Source of the DNA: Microcystis sp. T1-4
GTDB taxonomy: Bacteria > Cyanobacteriota > Cyanobacteriia > Cyanobacteriales > Microcystaceae
DNA: 23,234 nucleotides
Assembly (NCBI RefSeq): GCF_000297435.1
Contig: NZ_CAIP01000227.1
Location: forward strand, 1-23,234
Reading direction: 5' to 3'
The position numbers were made by a program, and so were the translations under genes. The notes under the pieces are model-generated. The model saw nothing but the letters and a program-made list of their open reading frames with translations. It had not been told where the DNA came from and ran no database searches. The first letter of the stretch is position 1. Every line of letters starts with the position of its first letter. Shown here piece after piece: positions 1 through 8,000 of the stretch.

Positions 1-31
1 CTGATAACTGATAACTGATAACTGATAACTG
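1..31. repeat. Heptamer tandem repeat (CTGATAA)
   Basis: Four perfect head-to-tail copies of the 7-mer CTGATAA plus three bases of a fifth, at the very edge of the window. The array may continue to the left. It resembles the short tandemly repeated heptamers common between cyanobacterial genes. It lies just downstream of the maturase gene, and no function is visible. Confidence 0.9.
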
Positions 32-54
32 TTTACTGATAGCTAAAAAAATCT

Positions 55-1215
55 TTAAACTTCTAATAAATTTTCTAGGCGATCGAGAACGATATCGGTG
101 ATACACTTAATCCGGTATAAACAGGCTTTAGTATCTGTGGAGTTGAAAGTGCCATTTTCCCAGTATTTGTTACTACCAGCACCACCCCCACAAACCCCAA
201 AATAATCGCAGTTTTGCCGACATAAATCGACTCCAGCGCGCATATCAGCGTAAATTTGTTGAAATTTCTCAGTTTCACAGATAGATTCTAGGGAATCGGT
301 CAAAACATTACCAAAAATAAAATCGCCGTAGGGTTGAGTTTTAATCGATAGTAATTCCGGATCAAAGGTGGAAAAATTACCTTGATTATCAAAATTGACA
401 ATCATAAAAGGTCGATTCATATCAGTATTTTCTAAGCGTTCATCGGCATAAATCAAACTACAGATCGATTCAAATTCCCGCAGCTTAAATTCTCCTTGTT
501 TGACCGTGACTAACTCCCAAAATCTGGCGATAAACTGGCGATAACGTTGTTCAATACCTAATTTATCTAAGGAAGATTGTGAATGAATCCCCTCGGTTTC
601 TTCCATATTAAAAGCCACATCGGTAAGACCATGATCCCAAAAAAAGTTAAAAATTTCGTCGGGATAGTCGAGAGAATCTTCTGTTAAAACAGCGATGATA
701 CTCACATCAATTTCATGTTTTTGCAAGAAAGAAATCCCCCGCATTGTAGCAGCATGACTGCCAGTTCCCTTGCGGTTTTGCCGGTGGATATCGTGAATAA
801 AAGCTGGTCCATCAAGACTGACTCCCACATAAACATCATGCTTTTTAAATAATTGACACCAAGCATCGTTAATATAAGTGGCGTTAGTTTGTACTGAATG
901 ACGAAAACAGTAACCCTGCTGATTATATTTCTCGCTAACTTCCGCAATTTTAGCAAAGGCACTTTCATAAAAACTGATGGGAACTGCTAAGGGTTCGCCA
1001 GCGTGCCAGCAAATGGTAAAATTATCTTGGAGAAAACGACTACTAAAAACCCTCTGAAAAATCGGCTCGATTAAATCTAAGGATAGGGTATTTTTTAAAT
1101 GGCGATCGGGTAAATAACAGTAATCACAATTGAGATTACAAAAAGAGGTGGGTTGCACGACTACTAAAGTAATTGGACCACAATCCGACCAATCTATATT
1201 TATGGTTTTTTTCAT
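55..1215 (-). CDS. grrM: Cyclophane-forming radical SAM/SPASM peptide maturase (GrrM/OscB-like)
   Basis: This is a 386-residue radical SAM enzyme with a SPASM domain. The radical SAM cluster motif is C26-x3-C30-x2-C33, in the context TSFCNLNCDYCYLPDR, which is characteristic of the GrrM/OscB family. A WHAGEP motif follows at 70-75. Auxiliary-cluster cysteines lie in the C-terminal part (C332, C336, C342, C365, C371), around a GGGAGSNKYWENG stretch. Family members form carbon-carbon cyclophane crosslinks in a glycine-rich ribosomal precursor (GrrA/OscA), usually encoded next door. No such precursor is visible between this gene and the next upstream gene (1216-1401), so it must lie left of position 1 or elsewhere. 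The start ATG gives the typical family N-terminus. The enzyme class is certain. The subfamily is recognised from sequence style, and the exact substrate is inferred. Confidence 0.88.
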   Translation of the reverse strand: MKKTINIDWSDCGPITLVVVQPTSFCNLNCDYCYLPDRHLKNTLSLDLIEPIFQRVFSSRFLQDNFTICWHAGEPLAVPISFYESAFAKIAEVSEKYNQQGYCFRHSVQTNATYINDAWCQLFKKHDVYVGVSLDGPAFIHDIHRQNRKGTGSHAATMRGISFLQKHEIDVSIIAVLTEDSLDYPDEIFNFFWDHGLTDVAFNMEETEGIHSQSSLDKLGIEQRYRQFIARFWELVTVKQGEFKLREFESICSLIYADERLENTDMNRPFMIVNFDNQGNFSTFDPELLSIKTQPYGDFIFGNVLTDSLESICETEKFQQIYADMRAGVDLCRQNCDYFGVCGGGAGSNKYWENGTFNSTDTKACLYRIKCITDIVLDRLENLLEV

Positions 1216-1307
1216 GATTCTATTGTTTAAGTTCTCACTTAAGTATGATAACTGATTCTGGGGAGTCTATCTTAATTTTACCTATAGTAGAGCATTTTTC
1301 AGTCTGC

Positions 1308-1377
1308 TGAGGTACAAAAGTTATGGATTTTAGGCAAAAGGCAAGAGGCAAAAGGCAAGAAAAATAGGTGTACCTCA
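1308..1377. repeat. MITE-like element: 9-bp inverted repeats around a 14-bp direct repeat
   Basis: The gap between the maturase and MltA genes holds TGAGGTACA at 1308-1316 and its exact reverse complement TGTACCTCA at 1369-1377. Between them are two perfect adjacent copies of AGGCAAAAGGCAAG (1332-1345 and 1346-1359). Weaker inverted similarity, about half of positions, continues outward to a TATAG/CTATA pair near 1284 and 1394. The structure suggests a small non-autonomous element or a dispersed intergenic repeat. No coding capacity is seen. Confidence 0.45.
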
Positions 1378-1401
1378 CTAGCTTAGGAAACGCTATATTT
1401 C

Positions 1402-2523
1402 CTATTCCCTCAATAATAAATAATATAATTGACCCGGAGTATTAATTAAACCGGCTCGCTCACCCGCATTTTTTCCTGTTCCCATAAAAATATCTACCCT
1501 CCCAGTACCTTTAATTGCGCTGCCAGTATCTTGATCGAGAACATAGCGACTCACTAATTTTTTATTAAGATTTCCCTGGGGAATTTCTGTCTCAATTACC
1601 GCTAAAGCACCGGGGGGAAAAATACTTTTATCTGTAGCGATCGATCTTTCGGGTAAAACCGGAACTCCAATACTACCAGTGGGAGGCGCACCGTGGGTTT
1701 CTCGAAAGAAAATAAACCGATTATTGCGGGGGATATAATTCTTTAATTGCTCAGGATTACTTCTGAGAAAATCCAAAACCATTGGTAAGGTTAAACCCTC
1801 GGCGGGAAAAATACCATCGGCAATCATTTCTTTTCCCAGACTTGTGTAGGGATGCTCGGTATTGCCATCAAAACCAATGCTCATAATTTGACCATTAGGT
1901 AAACGTAATTTCGCCGAACCTTGCACATGAACTAAATAAGCTTCTAAGCGATCTTTTAACCAGACTAACTCGTATCCCGCTAGACGGCTATTTTCCCCCA
2001 GTAAACCATCTTTTCCCTCTAATTCTACCCTAGCTGGATGGGGTTTAGACCAGCGAGAAAAGTTAGAAGGTCGGCGATAGAGAGGATATTTATACTCGGC
2101 GGTTTTTTGCCGACTTGCTTGATAAATTGGCTCAAAATAACCAGTAAATTTAACATTTCCCTGGCTATCCTTACCCAAGGAACGATACCAAATAAATTCT
2201 TTTTTAACTGCCTTTTGTAGAGCTGCGGGAGTGGGAGAATTCTGCACTAATTGACGAAAACGTACTAAGGAACGCTGCACTCGCTGACGAGTTATTTCAG
2301 GAATAGGATAATTTTGATAGGCGCGGATCGCCGCCGAGCTATTCAGATAACGTAAACTATGATCGATCGCTTGTAGTAGGGTTTTTTTGTCCGTTGGCAG
2401 TCGTTCATCGTATCCCGTAGATGTTGCCAATTGTGAGATTTCAAAACGTTCTAGGGGCAAATTTGCTGGGGTGAGGGCAATTAATCCCAAGCTGAGGGGG
2501 AGGAGTGTCAAAAGGTGTTTCAT
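1402..2523 (-). CDS. mltA: Membrane-bound lytic murein transglycosylase A (MltA)
   Basis: This 373-residue MltA-family enzyme cleaves the MurNAc-GlcNAc bond of peptidoglycan with formation of 1,6-anhydro-MurNAc, in the periplasm. Residues 1-20 form a hydrophobic signal segment starting MKHLLTLLPL; no clear lipobox cysteine is seen. The MltA domain begins around VKFTGYFEPIY (124-134) and includes the FDGNTEHPYTSLGKEMI stretch near 218-234. The C-terminal 3D domain carries DTGSAIKGTGRVDIFMGTG (332-350). Its conserved aspartates (D332, D344) are those expected for the double-psi barrel that supplies the catalytic acid. Length and motif order are normal for cyanobacterial MltA. It lies 79 bp downstream of the CNNM/CBS gene on the same strand and could be co-transcribed with it, but the functions are unrelated. 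Confidence 0.93.
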   Translation of the reverse strand: MKHLLTLLPLSLGLIALTPANLPLERFEISQLATSTGYDERLPTDKKTLLQAIDHSLRYLNSSAAIRAYQNYPIPEITRQRVQRSLVRFRQLVQNSPTPAALQKAVKKEFIWYRSLGKDSQGNVKFTGYFEPIYQASRQKTAEYKYPLYRRPSNFSRWSKPHPARVELEGKDGLLGENSRLAGYELVWLKDRLEAYLVHVQGSAKLRLPNGQIMSIGFDGNTEHPYTSLGKEMIADGIFPAEGLTLPMVLDFLRSNPEQLKNYIPRNNRFIFFRETHGAPPTGSIGVPVLPERSIATDKSIFPPGALAVIETEIPQGNLNKKLVSRYVLDQDTGSAIKGTGRVDIFMGTGKNAGERAGLINTPGQLYYLLLRE

Positions 2524-2602
2524 GGTGATAGGAGTGGGCAGCTATTGACTCGGTTAACAATCAAGAAGGATAAATGGGAAAAGTTATTTCTTGTTTATAT
2601 AC

Positions 2603-3934
2603 TTAGGATGGTTGTTGACGATAAATCTTAATTTGTTCCAAGCGAGGGCCGACCTTAGAAATGATGGTAAATTCTAAATTTTGGTAATATAATTGTTCTC
2701 CCACCCTCGGTATTTTTTGCCAATGATGGAGAACAAAACCGGCTAGGGTTTGGTATTCATCGGCCAAGGGTAAACTTAAATTTAATGCTTTGTTCACCTC
2801 CTCTAAATTCATTTGTGCTTGTACGAGAAAAGTTGATTCATCGAGGAGTTGATATTTTACTGTTTCCGATTGATCCCTAGAAGAAAAAGTTCCCAGAATC
2901 TCACCAATTAAATCTTTTAGGGTTAATAAACCGGCTGTTCTGCCAAATTCATCGACAATGATAACCATCTTTAAGGATGATTCCCGCATTACTGTTAGTA
3001 ATTCATTTAAAGCAGTGGTTTCAGGGAAAAAACGCGCAGGTTTTAACCAAGGTTTAATCGGGGTTGTTAAATTTAACTGACCTTCGGCAAGGGGTAAAGC
3101 TAAATCTTTAAAATCGATCAGACCACGGATATCATCACCGGAATCTCCTGCCACAGGATAACAAGAATAGCCGCTATTAACTACTTGTAGCAATAATTCC
3201 TGAAAAGTGGCGGTCGAGGGAATAGCTATTAAACGGTTATGGGGAACCATGATTTCCGCGGCAGTGATTTCGCTAAACTGGAAAACATTATTTAAAATTT
3301 TCCTTTCCGCTGCTTCTAATCCCGTTAATTCCCCTTCCATGCTGATAATTAATTGTAATTCCTCGGAAGTTACCCGACTAGAACGCTGTAGATCCACTTC
3401 GGGGATACGGGTTAAAACCAATAAAAAACGAGTTGATTGATTAAGAATACCGATAAAAGGCTTAAAAATCCTGGAAATAACCCCAATAGGTGCAGCTAAT
3501 AATCGCGCCATCGGTTCGGCATAAATTAAAGCTAGGGATTTGGGATAAAGTTCCCCAAAAACTATCTGGAGATAGGCCACGATTAAAAAAGCTAGACAAA
3601 GAGAGAAGCCATGGGAGAGAAGATTTTGCCAGTTTAAAGAAAAGGGTAAAAAACTTAGTAATTTCCTCACAAAAACGGTCATGGTACTCTCCCCGATCCA
3701 ACCTAAAGCTAAACTAGAAAGGGTGATGCCTAATTGGGTAGTGGAAAGTAAGCGATCGAGACTTCTTTGTAGAGATTGGACCGTCTGCGCTGGCACATCT
3801 CCCGCAGCCACTAGCTGACTGATGCGGGTACGACGGACAGACACAAGCGAAAATTCCGCCGCTACGAAAAAAGCATTGAGGACGATTAGTAAAAAGACTA
3901 AAATTAAACGAGTCAATAAATCCTGATTATCCAT
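2603..3934 (-). CDS. CNNM/CBS/CorC-domain membrane protein (HlyC/CorC family)
   Basis: A 443-residue member of the family variously named hemolysin-like, HlyC/CorC or UPF0053. Order of domains: a CNNM transmembrane domain (about residues 1-200, with hydrophobic segments near 8-30, 65-82, 108-128 and 140-175, and the AEFSLVSVRRTRISQL motif after the first helix); a CBS pair (about 223-345, starting EIMVPHNRLIAIP and ending VIIVDEFGRTAGLLTLKDLIGEI); and a C-terminal CorC_HlyC transporter-associated domain (about 355-440). Homologues are implicated in magnesium or cobalt export or tolerance. The hemolysin name is historical. Substrate here is unknown. The start ATG is separated by a terminator-like hairpin from the small gene upstream, so it probably has its own promoter. 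Confidence 0.92.
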   Translation of the reverse strand: MDNQDLLTRLILVFLLIVLNAFFVAAEFSLVSVRRTRISQLVAAGDVPAQTVQSLQRSLDRLLSTTQLGITLSSLALGWIGESTMTVFVRKLLSFLPFSLNWQNLLSHGFSLCLAFLIVAYLQIVFGELYPKSLALIYAEPMARLLAAPIGVISRIFKPFIGILNQSTRFLLVLTRIPEVDLQRSSRVTSEELQLIISMEGELTGLEAAERKILNNVFQFSEITAAEIMVPHNRLIAIPSTATFQELLLQVVNSGYSCYPVAGDSGDDIRGLIDFKDLALPLAEGQLNLTTPIKPWLKPARFFPETTALNELLTVMRESSLKMVIIVDEFGRTAGLLTLKDLIGEILGTFSSRDQSETVKYQLLDESTFLVQAQMNLEEVNKALNLSLPLADEYQTLAGFVLHHWQKIPRVGEQLYYQNLEFTIISKVGPRLEQIKIYRQQPS

Positions 3935-3938
3935 AGCG

Positions 3939-3959
3939 AAAAGGCAAAACTCGCCTTTT
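3939..3959 (-). terminator. Rho-independent terminator for the small membrane-protein gene
   Basis: The 7-bp inverted repeat AAAAGGC / GCCTTTT has a 7-nt loop and flanking A and T runs. It lies 7 bp after the stop codon of the 97-residue gene and just before the start of the CNNM/CBS gene. The symmetry would also let it work on the plus strand. Confidence 0.6.
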
Positions 3960-3966
3960 TTAAAGC

Positions 3967-4260
3967 CTATCCTTTGGTTTCGTTCTTTGATTGCGGTTTG
4001 TTTTTCTGTTGTTGCATATAAACTCTCACTCTTTTCAGCACCTCTTCTTCCTTCACGGGGATAAAAGTTTGATTGCGACCATAACTGGTGCGATCGTTGG
4101 TAAACTTTTTAGCGGGGTTGATATCCGGTTGACTGACTCCCTTCAGGGAGGCGAGTCCCAATTGATAGGCTACCCAACCGCTACCGAAGCCGGCGGCTAA
4201 CATGGCTACCATCAAAAGGAGTCCTAACTGCAAGGAGGTGCTGATTGCAAATTTTTTCAT
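3967..4260 (-). CDS. Small single-pass membrane protein of unknown function
   Basis: 97 residues. A hydrophobic segment at about 10-35 (LQLGLLLMVAMLAAGFGSGW) could be a membrane anchor or an uncleaved signal. After it comes a polar, basic tail rich in Lys, Gln and Asn (residues 45-97), ending NKPQSKNETKG. No domain is recognised. The composition is typical of conserved cyanobacterial one-helix proteins. The tail is predicted to face either cytoplasm or lumen; the positive-inside rule would favour a cytoplasmic C-terminus. It is followed by a terminator-like hairpin and so is probably a single-gene unit. It diverges from the plus-strand tRNA gene upstream. The reading frame is supported by an ATG start and normal composition only, without any named homologue. 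Confidence 0.7.
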   Translation of the reverse strand: MKKFAISTSLQLGLLLMVAMLAAGFGSGWVAYQLGLASLKGVSQPDINPAKKFTNDRTSYGRNQTFIPVKEEEVLKRVRVYMQQQKNKPQSKNETKG

Positions 4261-4302
4261 CTTGGTGGGGCTGAATTTTCACGTTCAGAGTAATTACCGA
4301 TC

Positions 4303-4308
4303 TATAAT
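4303..4308 (+). promoter_or_regulatory. -10 box of the tRNA promoter
   Basis: A perfect TATAAT hexamer lies 16 bp before the first base of the tRNA. No convincing -35 is seen at 16-18 bp spacing; TTCACG at 4278-4283 is weak and 19 bp away. Confidence 0.55.
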
Positions 4309-4324
4309 GAGTTAATAGTATAAC

Positions 4325-4397
4325 CCAGGGTTGGCCGAGCGGTTGAGGCAACGAACTCATAATTCGTGCTAGGCAGGTTCAACTCCTGCACCCTGGA
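4325..4397 (+). tRNA. tRNA with CAT anticodon, probably tRNA-Ile2 (lysidine type)
   Basis: A full cloverleaf can be folded: acceptor 4325-4331 pairs with 4390-4396 (7 bp); D stem GCC/GGC; anticodon stem ACGAA/TTCGT around loop CTCATAA with anticodon CAT at 4358-4360; variable loop GCTAG; T stem GCAGG/CCTGC with loop TTCAACT; discriminator A at 4397. CCA is not encoded. The first pair C-G is intact and the anticodon stem lacks the three G-C pairs of initiators, so this is not tRNA-fMet. The D-arm and anticodon arm resemble plastid trnI-CAU more than elongator trnM, which suggests the AUA-reading isoleucine tRNA modified by TilS. Elongator Met cannot be excluded by eye. It is on the plus strand, opposite to its protein-coding neighbours. 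Confidence 0.95.
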
Positions 4398-4482
4398 TAG
4401 TTTTGAGCGCTTCAGGCGATCGGCTTTGACTGCACTAGAGTCAGTTAATCTTGTCCTTGTTGGTGCACAATACAATCTTTTT

Positions 4483-4517
4483 AGGCTGCCGCATACTTAC
4501 CCCAGCCTAGGCCTTTT
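4483..4517. other. Inverted repeat between tRNA and PEP-CTERM gene
   Basis: AGGCTG (4483-4488) and CAGCCT (4503-4508) form a 6-bp stem with a 14-nt loop. A T-run comes a few bases later on the plus strand (4513-4517). It may act as a weak terminator for the tRNA transcript. On the minus strand no U-tract follows, so it is a poor terminator for the PEP-CTERM gene. Confidence 0.3.
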
Positions 4518-4527
4518 TCAGCAAACC

Positions 4528-5040
4528 CTAATTAAATCTTGATCTGACCACTAGCAGTGTACCAAAAGCAATCAGTCCCAAGCTCAAGTTAGGTTCGGGG
4601 ACGGTAGTTGGGGGATTTGATGCACCTGTAACAGAACCACTGACGATATCACCATTAAAATCACTAACAAAATTATTTAATGTAACTGTCCCTCCTGCTG
4701 TAGTTAAAAAGGGAGAGTTAAAAACTAGAGATAGACTATTAGAGCCATTAACCCAATCAATAGATTCTATACCACTGCCAATAGGATTGGCTAAACTAAT
4801 CTTAACTAAGTCAGCTTTCGTGAAATTGAGAGGGCCAATTATAATGTTACTAAAAGTAAGACTAGGATTTGCACTATTTTCCTTGTCGATGGTGAAACTA
4901 CCGGTAATCGGATTAGTTCCCGCCAGAGAACCATTATTCATTGTCCAAGTCAGTGCTTGAACTGGTATAGCGGTCGATAAGTTACTAACAAGTAGGGTTG
5001 TTGTAGCAGCTAAGAGCAAGTTGGGTCGGTTGATTTTCAT
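4528..5040 (-). CDS. PEP-CTERM sorting-domain exported protein
   Basis: 170 residues with a Sec signal peptide (residues 1-29, ending PVQA before LTWTMNN). Next comes a beta-rich, Asn/Ser/Thr/Gly-rich domain (30-140). A classical PEP-CTERM tail follows: VPEP at 147-150, a hydrophobic helix (LSLGLIAFGTLLVV, 152-165), then RSRFN. PEP-CTERM proteins are exported, recognised by an exosortase that removes the tail, and typically end up in the envelope or extracellular polysaccharide. The globular domain is a small beta-sandwich-like segment seen in many cyanobacterial PEP-CTERM proteins; its ligand is unknown. The gene starts 40 bp after the stop of the giant exoprotein gene on the same strand, so the two are probably co-transcribed. 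No exosortase is in the window. Confidence 0.88.
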   Translation of the reverse strand: MKINRPNLLLAATTTLLVSNLSTAIPVQALTWTMNNGSLAGTNPITGSFTIDKENSANPSLTFSNIIIGPLNFTKADLVKISLANPIGSGIESIDWVNGSNSLSLVFNSPFLTTAGGTVTLNNFVSDFNGDIVSGSVTGASNPPTTVPEPNLSLGLIAFGTLLVVRSRFN

Positions 5041-5080
5041 CTTGTTTATCCGAAGTTAAGTTTTGGTTATTGGTGAGTCA

Positions 5081-8000
5081 TTAAAGAGAGACAAACCATT
5101 CAGGATGATTGTTCAATCCCGTGAGGGAATTACCGAGATTGTCAGTGACATAAGCTAACACTTCAGTTCCCCAAATAACTTGATTGCTGTTAAAGCTTAA
5201 CTGTCCGAAATTGAGTCCACTGAGAGCCAATTTATCGCCTTCAGCAGAGTTGAAATCAAGAATGTAGTCGCTACCATTTCCTGACTTGAGAACGAAGCTA
5301 TCAGCACCCGAACCGCCATAGAGGAAGTCTAAACCTAAACCACCATCAAGTAGATCATCTCCTTCTTCTCCATAGAGTTTATCTATATTTCCCTCACCAT
5401 AGAGACTGTCATTACCAATTCCACCTTTGAGAACATCTCGTTGGTTGGAACCGATTAACAAGTCATCACCAGCACCACCTTCTAGACGGTAAGTACCGGG
5501 TTTACCCAAAGCATCGATGCGATCATTTATTGAGGTTCCTTGAATTATACCGCCGCCGGGGGGAACTAATACTGGGTGGAACACTTGTAGGGTGAAATTT
5601 GCACTAATATTTGCTCCCAGCTGATCAGTTGCAGTTACTTTTAGATTCAGATTACCAACATCTTTGTAAGCAGGAGTTCCACTGAAAGTTCGGGTTGTTG
5701 GGTTAAAGTTTAACCAACTGGGTAAAGCATCACCGTTACTGACGGTAGCTGAATAAGTCAGGCTATCGTTTAGATCAGGATCAAAAAAGGTATTATCAGA
5801 AATTTGGAAGTTGAAGGGGATATCTTCTATGACGGTTTGAGCGGCGATGGGATTTTGGATAATTGGTACAGTATTATTTAGGGGAGTAAAGTTAATTCCC
5901 TGTTGAATCCAGACCTCAATGGCAGTATTTGTAATACCATAAATTTCATAAACTGCTCCCTCATAGGCATCAGAGCCTAATTTTGCCCAAGGTACAGTGG
6001 AAGGATCGGAGTAATAAGCACTTGAAGCAACACCGTTAATCAACAGCTTTTTATTGCCGTCGAGCATTTGCAGCAAGCTAGACTTATTAAATTGAACGGA
6101 ATTATTGTAGCCAATATCAACAGCTTCAATATTAAACAGATGACCAGTATTAGCATCTAGATAAAGCCGAGTTTGTTGGCCGACTGTTTGGGGAATAAAG
6201 ATAGTGTCAAAACCACCACCTCCATCAATTTTACCGATAGTTTTACTATCAGTTCCGTATTCACCTCCTAAGCCAATTTGATCATCTCCTTCACCACCAA
6301 AAGCATAAATCTGAGAAGTGTTAGCGGTGGGAATTAACATAAAGTCATCGCCATTTTGACCCCGCAACACAATCTTAGGAGTAGTAGCATTGGAGGGAAT
6401 GGTAAAAACATCATTACCATTAGTTCCATCAAAAAAGGTAAAGGTTTCAGCGCCACTATTTTGTTCGTCTGCTGTTAACCAATCTTGACCATAAACTACA
6501 TAGGTTAAGTCATAATCGCTCGTATCAGTAATGATGATGTCCTGATAACCGTCACCATTGACATCCCCACCCGTATTGGTTTGATAAGGTAGGGTTCGAT
6601 TAGGCAAGCCTTGAATAGGAATCTGATTTTGCCCGTTACCGAGAACAATGGTGTTACTATTCAGGCTGGTATTGGGAGGTGTTGTGGGTGTATAAGGTGT
6701 AATTTCGGTTGATCCTAATTGGATGTAACTTTGAGTAAAAGCAGTCCCCTGGTCAAAAAGAATATCGTCAAAACCGTCAGCATTTGTGTCGCCAACGGCA
6801 ACAGCAGGAGAAGGAAGATTACCAGGTTTGTATAGATTCCAAGAGTCTTGGTTATAATTAATATTTGTTTGAAATTGTCCAAAATTGTTGGTTGTCCCTG
6901 TACCATATAAGATGGTAGAGTGCATAATAGGATAAGCTTGTTGACCATCTATAATTGACCAAGATGTTTGAGCGATAGATATTAATGTGTCTTCAATATT
7001 GTCAGAGTTAAAGTCACCAGAACTAATGGATGAATTTATAGCCACCGTGTCTGTAATCTCGAACCCATTCCCATTCCAAGTACCGCTATCAGTCCAAGGA
7101 GAGTTCAGAAAACTCAAGGATAGCTCAGAAAGGGGTAGATGAATGTCATTATTGAATTGGTAAACACTAACCTGTGTTTGGAGTTCTACCTCGGACTGAT
7201 AGCCATTAAACGCATATTCAAGGGTGATTATTTCCTTGACTCCATCGGCGTTAATATCCGCTACTCCAATCCCCGGAGCATAGCCTAATGTACCAAGACT
7301 ATAACTCTGGAATTGGGAACTCAGCCCACTCGCTGAACCCAAGAAATATTTAATTTGATAATCTAACATAAATTCAGTTAAAACGATTAAGTCATCATAA
7401 CCATCGCCATTAATATCTCCTGCACAGGTTTGAATAATAGGAGTAGTAACAGTATCAGGGATATCGAAAGAGTATAAAGTCTGACCTGCAATAATATTGC
7501 TCGTGATACTATTACCCATATTCACAAGCAGTTCTGTGGTATTACCATTTGTTTTATTGATACTCGCAGATGCTATATCCTCGTAACCATCGGCATTAAA
7601 ATCGCCATGAGCAATCAAATTTGTGCTAGGAGAGGTGATTAAATTGGTAGCGGGTAAATTACTATCATTGGCGGTGAGAGTATAAGTCCTTTGTCCGCTG
7701 ACATTTGTTAGGGTGCTTGCTCCAAAAGTCAGTTGATTTTCTGATGGGTTGATAGAAGAACTAACATTAACAAAATCATCAAAACCATCCCCATTAACAT
7801 CTCCCACCGAAACCCCAGGATAGGGATTAACTACAATAAAACCATTATCACTGCGAAGATCATTAACATTCAGGGAAAGACCACCTTGTAACCAAGGATG
7901 TCCAATCGCCACATAAGCCTCACTATTACCATCACCATCGTTACTACTAGGAGCACCCAAAATAATATCATCTCCCCCAGTAATAGAACCGTAATCGCCA

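Noticed and set aside
4398..4527. Possible integration site downstream of the tRNA
   Set aside because: No integrase gene and no repeated tRNA 3' end are visible in the window.
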